64,000 nucleotides of DNA, from NCBI GenBank assembly GCA_028283605.1, contig JAPWKH010000002.1, positions 34,329 through 98,328 on the forward strand, written 5' to 3'. The first letter of the stretch is position 1, and every line of letters begins with the position of its first letter. The translations under genes and the position numbers were made by a program. Of the stretch, positions 24,489-33,907 are shown one piece after another. The notes below the pieces were generated by a model. That model had not been told where the DNA came from. It did not search any database and saw nothing but the letters and a program-made list of their open reading frames with translations. Origin of the DNA: Arachidicoccus sp. (GTDB taxonomy: Bacteria > Bacteroidota > Bacteroidia > Chitinophagales > Chitinophagaceae).

Positions 24489-26426
24489 ATGAAACCACGA
24501 TTGCTTATACTACTCATAGCACTGCTGGCGGGCTTATGTGCACGAACACAAATGTTGAACAAGGATAGCTTGCTAAAACTGCTGCCTGCCGCTAAAAACG
24601 ACACTAATAGGATTGCGCTATTGCTTAAAATTCAAAAGCTGTATGCCCACCAAAACTTTGACAGCTCTTTTTATTACCTGAATACTGCAAATGCGCTTGC
24701 AAAGGAATTGAAAACTACAGCATACGCCCGCTTTATCAATACAAGATTTGCCGAATATTACTATAATAACAATGATTATAAAAAAGCAATTGAGTATACT
24801 ATGGCTAATAAAAAAGTTGCAGAAAGTACCAACGATCAAGGACTGCTGGCACAAACTTACAACAATCTTGCAGCTATTTACAACCACTTTGGTAAATACA
24901 AAGATGCCGTTGATTGTGTATTAAAATGCCTGGACTTATCCGAAAAAATGAAAGATAGCACAAGCTTCCCTGTCCGCTACCTTACTGCATCTGCAACCTA
25001 TTATTATCTTAAACAGCCGGAGCAATCCATTATTTATGCAAAGCAGGCAGTAAAATTTGGGGGGCAATTTGGAAACAAATATGTCGTTATGATGGGAATG
25101 AATAATATGTCGGCTTCTTATACCGATTTAAATAAATTAGATAGTGCAATTATTATCTTGAAAGAACAACTCGCGCTTGCCAAAAAAGAAAAAGATATAT
25201 TAAATACAACCTACTCATTAATTAATCTTTCTTACAATTCTTTCAAAAACGGTAATACGGAAGATTTGGAAAAATATACGGCAGAACTGAACAAATATGC
25301 CGCTCAAATGCCCGACGACAAGGTTATTGCAGAAATACAAAATGCAGAAGCGATGGGTTTGATGATGGAAGGAAAGTATGATGCAGCGAAAGGCGAATTG
25401 GATAGTGGAATTGCAATTGCAAACAAAGAAAGCAGTAGCGAAGCACTGGAAAACTTATATTTTACTTATTCAAAACTTTATTACGTCCAAAACAAAATAA
25501 AAGAAGCAGAGAGTTATAGTTTCAAAAATGATTCTATGAAAAACATTGCTAATCGGAAAGAATTGAGCAGTTATGCAGAAGATATTGAAGCAAAATATCA
25601 AACCGAAAAAAAAGAAGCACAAATAAAATTTCAACAAGCATCAATAAAACAAAAAACCACGCTTAATTATTTTCTCATTGGTGGCGCAGTTGCATTGTTG
25701 ATTATATTGTTACTCATTTATCGCAACTATCATCATCGCCAGCAGTTGCAGCAAGCGCGCATCAATGAACTGGAAACTGAAAAACAATTTACCGCTACCG
25801 AAGCCGTATTAAAAGGCGAAGAACAGGAACGTACAAGGCTTGCGAAAGATTTGCACGATGGACTTGGCGGAATGCTCAGCGGTATTAAATACTCATTTCA
25901 AAATATGAAAGGCAACTTAATAATGACGCCCAACAATGCACTGGCATTTGAACGCAGCATGGATATGCTGGACAGCTCAATACAGGAAATGCGCCGCGTG
26001 GCACACAATATGATGCCCGAAGCATTGGTAAAATTCGGGTTGGATACGGCGCTGAAAGATTTTTGTAACGATGTAAATCAAAGCGGCGCTTTGCACGTAA
26101 ATTATTTGTCAATGGGCTTGGACAATGCGGAAATTGAACAAACGACGGCAATTACCATTTATCGTATTGTACAGGAATTGCTCAATAATACCATCAAACA
26201 TGCATCCGCAAAAAATGCCATTGTACAAATTACAAAAACGGGAACAGATATTTCCGTTACCATAGAAGACGACGGTAAAGGATTTGATACTGCCGTATTA
26301 AAAAGTACAAAAGGTATTGGCTGGAGCAATATACAAAGCCGTATTGATTATCTTAAAGGAAAGCTGGATGTGCAATCGGGTAAAGGAAAAGGAACTTCTG
26401 TATTAATAGAATTACATACTGCGTAA
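24489..26426 (+). CDS. NarL-type sensor histidine kinase with periplasmic TPRs
   Basis: 645 residues. A signal sequence (MKPRLLILLIALLAGLCA) is followed by a TPR-rich sensor region to about residue 390 (LAQTYNNLAAIYNHFGKYKDAVDCV). One transmembrane helix follows (FLIGGAVALLIILLLIY), then a short coiled coil. The HisKA_3 domain carries the phospho-accepting His456 in LAKDLHDGLGGMLSG. The ATPase domain has the N-box (ELLNNTIKHA) and G-box (EDDGKGFD). It should sense a periplasmic signal and phosphorylate the NarL-type regulator encoded 92 bases downstream. The adjacent divergent exported-protein cluster is a plausible target. Confidence 0.93.
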   Translation: MKPRLLILLIALLAGLCARTQMLNKDSLLKLLPAAKNDTNRIALLLKIQKLYAHQNFDSSFYYLNTANALAKELKTTAYARFINTRFAEYYYNNNDYKKAIEYTMANKKVAESTNDQGLLAQTYNNLAAIYNHFGKYKDAVDCVLKCLDLSEKMKDSTSFPVRYLTASATYYYLKQPEQSIIYAKQAVKFGGQFGNKYVVMMGMNNMSASYTDLNKLDSAIIILKEQLALAKKEKDILNTTYSLINLSYNSFKNGNTEDLEKYTAELNKYAAQMPDDKVIAEIQNAEAMGLMMEGKYDAAKGELDSGIAIANKESSSEALENLYFTYSKLYYVQNKIKEAESYSFKNDSMKNIANRKELSSYAEDIEAKYQTEKKEAQIKFQQASIKQKTTLNYFLIGGAVALLIILLLIYRNYHHRQQLQQARINELETEKQFTATEAVLKGEEQERTRLAKDLHDGLGGMLSGIKYSFQNMKGNLIMTPNNALAFERSMDMLDSSIQEMRRVAHNMMPEALVKFGLDTALKDFCNDVNQSGALHVNYLSMGLDNAEIEQTTAITIYRIVQELLNNTIKHASAKNAIVQITKTGTDISVTIEDDGKGFDTAVLKSTKGIGWSNIQSRIDYLKGKLDVQSGKGKGTSVLIELHTA

Positions 26427-26518
26427 AATGAGCCAAAAGCATATGCATTCGCACTCAAACGAAATAATTGTTTTAGCCCGATACATCTGACAATTAAATA
26501 AATAATAAAAACAGCAGA

Positions 26519-27145
26519 GTGAAAACAAAAGTATTTATAGTAGATGACCATTATATGATAATAGAAGGTATCCATTCGCTGTTGCAGAACGAAAAGGAAA
26601 TAGAATGGTGTGGCCATGCTACAACAGCAGATTCCTGTCTTGCTTTTTTGAAACAACGCCTGCCCGATGTAATATTGATGGATATTAATTTGCCCGGCAA
26701 AAGCGGTATTGAATTGTGTAAAGAAATAAGGGAAAAATATCCCTCGGTTTTTATAATTGCGCTCAGCACTTTTAACCAACACAGCTTTATTAGTAAAATG
26801 ATGGAAAATGGCGCATCGGGGTATATTTTAAAAAATGCCACTCGCGAAGAACTGATGCACGCCATCCATACAGTACTCAAAGGAAAGGAATACTTAAGCC
26901 ACGAAGCAGCCTTATCATTAAGAAAGCCCGATGAATCCAATATTGTGCTTACGCGAAGAGAACAAGAAGTGCTGCAACTGATAGCAGAAGGGCTGACGAA
27001 TAATGAAGCGGCGCAAAAATTATTTATCAGCACCGCTACCGTAGATACGCATCGTAAAAACTTACTTATGAAATTGCATGCGCGCAATACTGCCGAACTT
27101 ATCAAAAACGCAATATTGCATCACTTACTTGACTTGCACTTATGA
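26519..27145 (+). CDS. NarL/FixJ-family response regulator
   Basis: 208 residues from a GTG start, supported by the immediate receiver motif KVFIVDDHYMI. The acidic pair is Asp9/Asp10, and the phospho-acceptor is Asp55 in VILMDINLPGKSG. Receiver-end residues follow in GYILKNATREEL. A LuxR-type helix-turn-helix is at residues ~145-200 (LTRREQEVLQLIAEGLTNNEAA). It is the DNA-binding partner of the upstream kinase. NarL-type dimers usually bind short inverted repeats; the ATCCC-N8-GGGAT pair upstream of nearby exported-protein genes is a candidate target. Confidence 0.95.
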   Translation: MKTKVFIVDDHYMIIEGIHSLLQNEKEIEWCGHATTADSCLAFLKQRLPDVILMDINLPGKSGIELCKEIREKYPSVFIIALSTFNQHSFISKMMENGASGYILKNATREELMHAIHTVLKGKEYLSHEAALSLRKPDESNIVLTRREQEVLQLIAEGLTNNEAAQKLFISTATVDTHRKNLLMKLHARNTAELIKNAILHHLLDLHL

Positions 27146-27154
27146 AAATATAAA

Positions 27155-27478
27155 TTAAACAGTTTTTTCTTCGTCTTTAATTGTATCGGCTAATTTATCT
27201 TTTGCATCGTTATATACTTCCGCAGTTTTATCTTTTGTTTTTTCCCAGGCATCGCTTGCTTTGTCTGAAACATCGGAAGCTATTTCTTTTGTTTTATCCC
27301 ATGCTTCACTTGTTTTTTCTTTGGTTGCATCCCAAAGATCGCCGGCCTTATCGCTTATTTTATCTGTAAGATCTTCCGCTTTCTCTTTCAAATGCGACAA
27401 TGATTCTTTTGCTTTGTCAAAAAAACTTTTACCTTCCGGAGTTTCTTGTTGTTCGTTGGTAACTAAGTCGTTGCTCAT
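27155..27478 (-). CDS. LEA-like / YtxH-like amphipathic helical protein
   Basis: 107 residues with no signal peptide and almost no hydrophobic core. From residue ~20 it is a run of 11-residue units (DKAGDLWDATK, DKASDAWEKTK and similar) rich in K, D, E, A and T with a regularly placed Trp. This is the pattern of late-embryogenesis-abundant-like and apolipoprotein-like stress proteins. In water such proteins are often disordered, and they fold on membranes or on drying. A stress-protective role is inferred. It is monocistronic and convergent with the response regulator. Confidence 0.7.
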   Translation of the reverse strand: MSNDLVTNEQQETPEGKSFFDKAKESLSHLKEKAEDLTDKISDKAGDLWDATKEKTSEAWDKTKEIASDVSDKASDAWEKTKDKTAEVYNDAKDKLADTIKDEEKTV

Positions 27479-27567
27479 ATTAAATTGTTTTTAGATTTAA
27501 AAATTATACCACAATTTATACAATAATTTTCTTCCGTAAATGAATTTAACGTTAATAAAAAAGAAAA

Positions 27568-27599
27568 AGAGAACCTCTAAAATTAGGCTCTCTTTTTTG
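27568..27599 (-). terminator. Intrinsic terminator after the first ompH gene
   Basis: Arms AGAGA-CCT (27568-27576) and AGG-TCTCT (27585-27593), with one mismatch, enclose an A/T-rich loop. T-rich sequence follows on both strands. It lies about 28 bases past the stop of the ompH gene on the minus strand. Confidence 0.65.
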
Positions 27600-27620
27600 T
27601 TAATATAAATTATATTGAAA

Positions 27621-28199
27621 TTATTTTCCGGCTGCCGGAGTACTTGCGTTCGGCGATGTTGTATTTTGATTTGGTAATGTTACACCCAATATCTTCGCAA
27701 CAGGAATAAACATATTTATTACTTGTTTATCATCAATCCATTCAAGCGCATCTATTTTAACTACTGTTGTTACATGATTTTCTTTTGCTGCTTTTTCCAA
27801 AGCATCATGAACTTTCTGGAAAGTTGGCCCTGCTAATTCATAGTATTTATTTTGTGTAGCTTGTTGTTGATATTGCGACCATTGTATTTCCTGGCTGTAT
27901 AATTCCTGCAATTTTTGTCTGTCATAGCCCAATATAGAAGCAGATTTTTTTGCTAATGAATCATTTTTATAAGTATTTTGTGCATTGTTGAACAATGTAT
28001 CCAACTGATCTTTTTGCGTTCCCAAACTATCTCTTTGAAATGCCTGAATTTTTGTTTGTACCGTTTTCATTTCGGGCATAAGATTGGCCATTTGCTCTGA
28101 ATCAAAATAGCCTATTTTTGTGCCTGTTGTTTGCGCACTTGCTTTGCCCGCGACAAAACCAGCAATTATTACCAATAAAGAAAAAATAACCTTTCTCAT
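27621..28199 (-). CDS. OmpH/Skp-family periplasmic chaperone
   Basis: 192 residues. A signal peptide (ending GKASAQ) is followed by IGYFDSEQMANLMPEM, the usual OmpH opening, and a long charged helical hairpin. A tail rich in N, T, P and A ends the protein. Skp-like trimers hold unfolded outer-membrane proteins in the periplasm before insertion by BamA. It is the second of two ompH genes downstream of bamA, the usual arrangement in Bacteroidota. Confidence 0.9.
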   Translation of the reverse strand: MRKVIFSLLVIIAGFVAGKASAQTTGTKIGYFDSEQMANLMPEMKTVQTKIQAFQRDSLGTQKDQLDTLFNNAQNTYKNDSLAKKSASILGYDRQKLQELYSQEIQWSQYQQQATQNKYYELAGPTFQKVHDALEKAAKENHVTTVVKIDALEWIDDKQVINMFIPVAKILGVTLPNQNTTSPNASTPAAGK

Positions 28200-28274
28200 T
28201 CTGTTTTTATTTTTTATTAAAGCTGTTTTTTAAAAATGCGTGTAAATATATGAACTTAAATTATTCTGCCAATT

Positions 28275-28853
28275 TTATTTTGTTGCAAGCCCCAATTCTT
28301 TTAATATAAGATCACTTTTATCCAGTTTCGGATCTGAATACAACAAGCCGGTTCCGGCGCTTTTATCTAAAACATAATCCCATCCGGAACTAAGCGCCAT
28401 TCGCTGAATAGTATTGTACAATTTGTTTTGCAATGGTTGTATCAATCTTTCGCGCTCCTTGAATAATTCGCCCTGATATCCGAAATAATGGGTATTTAAA
28501 TAAATAACTCTTTTATTCGCATTATCCACTTCAATTTTACGTTTTTGTTTTAATTCGTCGTTCAGCATGTATTGCTCCGCATCAAACCTATGTGCCAGAG
28601 AGTCTGCATACAATTTTGCGCTGTCTACAATTTTTTCCCATTTAAATGCTTCGAGCTTCACAGTGGTATCGGCCTTATGATATTCCGGCCACTGACTCTT
28701 GATGTACTGTACATCTACAACAGCATAGCGTTGTGCGGCTGTACAGAAAGCAAAAAGTAAAAAACAAAAAGTAAAAAATATATGAATTCCGTTTTTACTT
28801 TTTCCCTTATATAAAGAAGACGTGTAAGGATGAAATAAAAACTCTTTATTCAT
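28275..28853 (-). CDS. OmpH/Skp-family periplasmic chaperone (start uncertain)
   Basis: Mature sequence AQRYAVVDVQYIKSQWPEY and the helical body fit the OmpH family. The signal peptide (IHIFFTFCFLLFAFCTAAQ) has no methionine directly before it. The nearest ATG (28853) leaves about 20 extra residues (MNKEFLFHPYTSS...), and another in-frame ATG is at 28925. Either the signal peptide has an unusually long N-region, a non-ATG start is used, or the 5' end has been altered. It lies 30 bases after bamA and is probably in the same transcript as bamA and uppS. Confidence 0.8.
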   Translation of the reverse strand: MNKEFLFHPYTSSLYKGKSKNGIHIFFTFCFLLFAFCTAAQRYAVVDVQYIKSQWPEYHKADTTVKLEAFKWEKIVDSAKLYADSLAHRFDAEQYMLNDELKQKRKIEVDNANKRVIYLNTHYFGYQGELFKERERLIQPLQNKLYNTIQRMALSSGWDYVLDKSAGTGLLYSDPKLDKSDLILKELGLATK

Positions 28854-28954
28854 ACGAATAACCGTTTCGGATTGAGATTGCCTATTTCGCGAGCATAAAG
28901 TATAAAGTTTCACTTTCATGTCCATTGCAAATAATTATATTTCCATAGCATCTT

Positions 28955-31732
28955 TTAATCCGGTTCATAACCGAGCATAAAGGTAAACCTTCCGGCTTTT
29001 CCAATTCCTTGCCCGGAGTGTAATCTATCCAGGCCTATACCATAATCAAATCCAAGCAATCCGAACATTGGTAAATAAAATCTTGCACCTATACCCACGG
29101 AACGGCGAAGTTGAAAAGGATTATAATCGTGGAATGAATACCATCCGTTTGCAGCTTCCGCAAAAACCAATCCGAAAATGGTACTGCTTTGGCTTAATGT
29201 AAGCGGATAGCGCAGTTCCATTGTGTATTTATTGAATATGGTAAAGTAATCTGTTGCACCTGATTGATCCGGATTTTTACTCGGATCGGGATTATCATAT
29301 ACGGGATAGCCGCGTTGTGCAATAATGTCGTAACCAAGGAAGCTGTATGTATTACTCATACCGGCATCTCCCAACTGGAAACGCTGGAATGGAGATAAAG
29401 TAACATTAGGATTTGAATTGTATTTTCCTACAAAGCCCATCTTTACCGCTACGCGAAATACAAATTGTTTATGATCATCGCCGTGCGGCGGACCTATCGG
29501 CACATACCAGTCTCCGGTAAATCTGTATTTCTGATATTCTATGTATTTATATTTTTTCGCCGGATCGGGCGATGTAGCTTCATCATAGCCCATTAAGGAA
29601 TATGGCGGTGTAAGTTGCGCAAAAGCCGATATGTTTGAGCCGGTAGTAGGATATTGAGCGCTGTTTAAATTATTTCTGCCAAGAGTGATGCGCAGGTTGA
29701 TATCATTAGAAAATCCATTTCTGAAATTTTCAAATCCACCCTGATATGCTATTTGATAATTACGCAAATGATATTGCGTATAGTTTATAGAAAATCCCAA
29801 CTGAAAATAAGGATCGGGCCATCTTAATATCTTACTATAGCCAATGGTAATACCTGTAGTAGAAAAAGAGGAAGTATCTGCAAGCTTATCCCATTTTCCG
29901 GTAGCATAATTATACCCGTTTCTGAATTTGGAATGATTAAGGCCAATACTTAACCCGTTTTGTTTTTTACCGCCCAGCCATGGCTCTACAAACTGAATAT
30001 TTTCAGAATTATAAGCACGCCCGCTGCTTTGATAATTTACGGATAATGTTTGTCCATCGCCGGTCGGTAATGGATCCCATCCTTTTTTATTAAAAATATT
30101 TTTTACGGAAAAATTATTAAATGTAACGCCTAAAGTACCTGTAATACCTATCCCACCACCAAAGCCTGCACTTAACTGCAATTGATCCGCAGATTTTTCC
30201 GCAAGGCTCCAGCTGATATCTACCGTTCCATCTGCCTGATTCGGGATAGGAGTTGGCGCAATTTTTTGCTCATCAAAAAATTTCAGCATACTCAGCTTTG
30301 CAATTGACTGCATAAGTTCGCTCTTGCTAAATACATCGCCGGGATGAGATTCCAATGCTCTTCTTATTACGTGTTCATTGGTTTTATCATTTCCGGAAAT
30401 ATCTACTTTTTTTACGGTAGCAATAGGGCCTTCCTGAATATGAATCACATAATCTATCGTATCATTATAAACGCGCGTTTCCGTAGGGCTTACATCTGCA
30501 AAAAGATAGCCGTTATCCAAATACAAATCTTTTACACTTAAAGCTTGGGGCGCTCCGGCTCCTAACCCCAATTTACTATTCAGTAAATCAATATTGTAAA
30601 CCTGCCCTTTTTGAATATCCAAAACAGAATTTAATATAGAATCGCTATAGATTGTATTACCAATCCACGTTACATTTCCGAAGTAGTATTTATCTCCTTC
30701 TTTTACTTTTAATGCAACATTAATATTCCCTTTGGAATTATAGTAGACGGAATCTTTCAAGATTTCTGCGTCGCGATAGCCGCGCGAATTGTAAAAGGTT
30801 ACAACTTTTCGCTTATCATCTTCGTATTTTTTCTGATCAAATTTTGAGGAAGAAAACGGACTTATATGTAAATACGGACTTAATACTTCACGGGTTCTGC
30901 TGTATGACAAATACCCATGATCTTCTAAATAATTTTTGAAAGGGTAATTGGTTGGCTTTCCCCAGCCTGTTGTATCAAATTTATCGTGTGGCGGATACAA
31001 AGTCATCCGGGACATTACTTTAGTATCCTTCATTTGCCTTCTTAATTTTCCGGTAGCGAGATTGTCATTACCAAAAAATGAGACATCGTTTATTTTTACT
31101 TTTGTGCCTTTGTGTATTGTGAAATATACGGTAACTGCATTAGAATAGTTGGAGTCGATTTTCTCTTCTACATCAATATCTACGCGCTTAAATCCTTTCT
31201 CTCCGTAGTATTTACGAATAGCATCGATCGCATTCAATTTCATATTATCGGTAAAAGCATGCCCCAATACAATTCCGCTTTTTCCTTTTAAATCGTCTGC
31301 ATTGCTTTTGCTTATTCCTTTAAAATAAAGCCTCGTGATTTTAGGCCTTTCTACCACATTCAGTTCTAAATAAATTTCATTGCCTTTTATTGCTACAAGA
31401 TAATAGGTAATTTCACTGAAATAAGTTTGCAACCAAAGCCTGTGGATTGCGTTTCCCAATTCATCGCCACCGGGAATTGTAATAAAAGAACCCACATTGA
31501 TGCTCGAAACTGATAGCAATAAATTGGTATCGAAAGTTTTATTACCGGTAACCGTAATGCCGGCCACTTTGTACCGCTGAGGGTTTGCCTGATCCATTAC
31601 TGTCTGCAAAGCTTCATTGGAAGATGCCAATACTTGTTTTCCGGAAGTATCGGCAGTAGAAATCTGCGCTTTTACTTTCCCACAAATAAGAAAAATGAGT
31701 AGAACGCTTATAAAAAAACTCGGTTTATGCAT
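28955..31732 (-). CDS. bamA: Outer-membrane protein assembly factor BamA
   Basis: 925 residues with a signal peptide ending GKVKAQ. Five POTRA-like repeats span residues ~50-490, the first with YKVAGITVTGNKTFDTNLLL. The Omp85 barrel follows with the family motif near LRRSVGIGARFYLPMFGLLGFDYGIG at the end. BamA folds and inserts beta-barrel proteins into the outer membrane. It lies between uppS upstream and two ompH chaperone genes downstream. Length is normal for Bacteroidota BamA, which is longer than the E. coli protein. Confidence 0.96.
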   Translation of the reverse strand: MHKPSFFISVLLIFLICGKVKAQISTADTSGKQVLASSNEALQTVMDQANPQRYKVAGITVTGNKTFDTNLLLSVSSINVGSFITIPGGDELGNAIHRLWLQTYFSEITYYLVAIKGNEIYLELNVVERPKITRLYFKGISKSNADDLKGKSGIVLGHAFTDNMKLNAIDAIRKYYGEKGFKRVDIDVEEKIDSNYSNAVTVYFTIHKGTKVKINDVSFFGNDNLATGKLRRQMKDTKVMSRMTLYPPHDKFDTTGWGKPTNYPFKNYLEDHGYLSYSRTREVLSPYLHISPFSSSKFDQKKYEDDKRKVVTFYNSRGYRDAEILKDSVYYNSKGNINVALKVKEGDKYYFGNVTWIGNTIYSDSILNSVLDIQKGQVYNIDLLNSKLGLGAGAPQALSVKDLYLDNGYLFADVSPTETRVYNDTIDYVIHIQEGPIATVKKVDISGNDKTNEHVIRRALESHPGDVFSKSELMQSIAKLSMLKFFDEQKIAPTPIPNQADGTVDISWSLAEKSADQLQLSAGFGGGIGITGTLGVTFNNFSVKNIFNKKGWDPLPTGDGQTLSVNYQSSGRAYNSENIQFVEPWLGGKKQNGLSIGLNHSKFRNGYNYATGKWDKLADTSSFSTTGITIGYSKILRWPDPYFQLGFSINYTQYHLRNYQIAYQGGFENFRNGFSNDINLRITLGRNNLNSAQYPTTGSNISAFAQLTPPYSLMGYDEATSPDPAKKYKYIEYQKYRFTGDWYVPIGPPHGDDHKQFVFRVAVKMGFVGKYNSNPNVTLSPFQRFQLGDAGMSNTYSFLGYDIIAQRGYPVYDNPDPSKNPDQSGATDYFTIFNKYTMELRYPLTLSQSSTIFGLVFAEAANGWYSFHDYNPFQLRRSVGIGARFYLPMFGLLGFDYGIGLDRLHSGQGIGKAGRFTFMLGYEPD

Positions 31733-31921
31733 TAAAATTTTTTATTGCTCTTGTTAAATATATTTTATTTAAGCGTTATCTCCTTTAATTGAAAATATCA
31801 AAAATATCAGCGCGGCAAATTAGCGGTAATATTCAAAAGTCTTTGTTAAATAAATATATTTTATAAAATTTGATATAATAATTTTCTTATTTAAATACTG
31901 CTAATTAAATAAAGAAAACAC

Positions 31922-32674
31922 TTATTTATTCTGTTTGATTTGCTCGCCGGTTTTACCGAAACGCCTTTCGCGGTTCTGAAAATCGCAAATGGCTTCAAAC
32001 AGCTTTTCTTTATCAAAATCCGGCCACTTTAAATCTGTAAAATACAATTCGGTATAAGCGGATTGATACAATAAAAAATTACTGATTCTATGTTCGCCGC
32101 CTGTTCTTATCATTAATTCCGGATCGGGTATATTGCTGGTTGCCAAATATGATTCCAATACAGATTGGTTAATGTCATTTGCTTTTAGTTTGCCGGATTC
32201 AATATCTTCAGCTATTTTTTTTACCGCGTTTACAAGCTCCCAACGGCTGCTATAACTCAATGCCAGCACCAAATTCAATCCAATGTTTTTGGAAGTTTCT
32301 TTCAGCGCCTCTTCCATTTCGGCCTGCGCATCGTTCGGCAACATAGATAAATCGCCGATTACACTAAGACGGATATTATTCTTATTCAAAACAGGTACTT
32401 CCTTGCGGATAGTTTGTATGAGTAATTCCATCAGGCCGTTTACTTCTTCCTGCGGCCTGTCCCAGTTTTCGGTAGAAAAAGCATATAATGTAAGAAATTC
32501 TACACCCAGCTCGGAAGCGCCTTCCGCTACTGAACGCACGCTGTTTACACCATGAAAATGACCGTATAGCCTGTCTTCGCCTTTTTCTTTTGCCCAGCGC
32601 CCGTTGCCATCCATAATGATGGCTATATGCCGCGGCAAATTGGATAAATCAATATTTTGTTTGTATGATTGCAT
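31922..32674 (-). CDS. uppS: Isoprenyl (undecaprenyl) diphosphate synthase
   Basis: 250 residues with the cis-prenyltransferase signature HIAIIMDGNGRWA, where the Asp binds Mg-diphosphate. YAFSTENW follows, and a C-terminal PELMIRTGGEHRISNFLLYQ with YTELYF ends the core. It condenses isopentenyl diphosphate onto farnesyl diphosphate to make the C55 lipid carrier for peptidoglycan and surface polysaccharides. It heads the uppS-bamA-ompH-ompH cluster; 189 bases separate it from bamA. Confidence 0.97.
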   Translation of the reverse strand: MQSYKQNIDLSNLPRHIAIIMDGNGRWAKEKGEDRLYGHFHGVNSVRSVAEGASELGVEFLTLYAFSTENWDRPQEEVNGLMELLIQTIRKEVPVLNKNNIRLSVIGDLSMLPNDAQAEMEEALKETSKNIGLNLVLALSYSSRWELVNAVKKIAEDIESGKLKANDINQSVLESYLATSNIPDPELMIRTGGEHRISNFLLYQSAYTELYFTDLKWPDFDKEKLFEAICDFQNRERRFGKTGEQIKQNK

Positions 32675-32697
32675 AATTCGGCTAAACCTAAAGTGCG

Positions 32698-32705
32698 CAA
32701 ATGTA
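32698..32705 (-). promoter_or_regulatory. Candidate -7 box for uppS
   Basis: The minus strand reads TACATTTG, matching TANNTTTG, 24 bases before the uppS ATG. Confidence 0.4.
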
Positions 32706-32740
32706 ACAAAATGAATGATAATCTATTTAAGCAGCCTTTA

Positions 32741-32748
32741 TATATTTG
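32741..32748 (+). promoter_or_regulatory. Candidate -7 box for the DxDDT protein gene
   Basis: TATATTTG matches TANNTTTG and ends 7 bases before the ATG at 32756. The transcript would be leaderless or nearly so. Confidence 0.4.
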
Positions 32749-32755
32749 TTTTTAA

Positions 32756-33907
32756 ATGTTGTTTAATCTAAAAATATTATTTTTTTCCATCGTGTTTTTC
32801 GGCACATCTGCAATTGCCCAACAAGCCGATATCTCATTTGTATTAAACCGATTGGATTCGCTGCAAGTAAAAGAAGACAATTTTTTTCTGTGGGGCAGCT
32901 ATCCTTCTTTTATTAATAATAAACAAAAATTCAGCAGAAAGAAAAAAGATATTACCGTTTTTTACAATGTACTTATCGACATTTCACTGCAAAAATTAAA
33001 ACCCAAATTAAATGCCGAGCAACAAATTTTAGCTGATAAGTTATTAGCGCGTTCTTCCAAAATTTATCTCCGCTTTAAGAATAAAACAAGAAATACTTAT
33101 AACTTTTGGCTGAAAGATTCTGTTTATAAATTTCCCTATTCCTGGTGGATTCCTTTGATAAAAAAAGATGCCGTTGTACCGGACGATATGGACGATACTT
33201 CATTGTCGCAATTGATATTTTCTACAGACTCTGCAGAAGCCTTACACCAATTGATGCAAAGTTTTGTTCATTTCCCTGAAAGAAAAATAAAAACATCTCC
33301 CAAAAAATACCGCAAATACAACGCCTATTCCGCATGGTTTGGAAAAAAATTTCCGGTAGTTTTCGATGTTTCAGTCCTGAGCAATATTCTGACTTTTGTG
33401 CAGACCTACAACCTGAACTGGACGCATGCGGATTCTTCTTCTTTACAGTTGATTGTGCAAACCATTAGGAACAAAGATTATATTTATCATTCTTTGTATG
33501 TATCGCCTTACTACGGCAAAACGCCAATCCTGCTTTATCATTTCGCAAGATTGATGCAGATAAAAAAGATTAATGAACTGGAAGAGCTGAAACCGGAATT
33601 GGTACAAGAATGTTATTACCAATTTAATTCAACCGATAATCTTTTAGTAAAAATAATTTGTGCGAATGCGCTGTGTCGTTTCGGAGAAAAAATGCCGCAG
33701 ATAAATTTACCCAGCCGAGATATTCTTATTCAGCAAATCGAAGAAAACAATTATCCTTTTTTCATAGGGAATATTCCTTCGTATCTGAATTATGGCATAA
33801 AGAAATTTTTCACGCAGAGAAGATTGCTGTTGTACTACCATTATTGCCCGGCGTATAACGATGCATTGTTGCTGGAGTATCTGGCAAATGAAAACGCTGC
33901 GCGATAG
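32756..33907 (+). CDS. Exported protein of unknown function with a DxDDT motif
   Basis: 383 residues with a signal peptide (ending TSAIAQ). The most striking segment is PYSWWIPLIKKDAVVPDDMDDTSL near residues 128-150. Its DMDDT matches the DxDD(T) acid motif of class II terpene cyclases and related alpha/alpha-toroid proteins. The rest is helix-rich with scattered aromatic residues, as in that fold. A squalene-cyclase-like length would be larger, so this could be a non-catalytic relative. It is divergent from uppS, which makes a polyprenyl diphosphate. Link and activity are speculative. Confidence 0.7.
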   Translation: MLFNLKILFFSIVFFGTSAIAQQADISFVLNRLDSLQVKEDNFFLWGSYPSFINNKQKFSRKKKDITVFYNVLIDISLQKLKPKLNAEQQILADKLLARSSKIYLRFKNKTRNTYNFWLKDSVYKFPYSWWIPLIKKDAVVPDDMDDTSLSQLIFSTDSAEALHQLMQSFVHFPERKIKTSPKKYRKYNAYSAWFGKKFPVVFDVSVLSNILTFVQTYNLNWTHADSSSLQLIVQTIRNKDYIYHSLYVSPYYGKTPILLYHFARLMQIKKINELEELKPELVQECYYQFNSTDNLLVKIICANALCRFGEKMPQINLPSRDILIQQIEENNYPFFIGNIPSYLNYGIKKFFTQRRLLLYYHYCPAYNDALLLEYLANENAAR

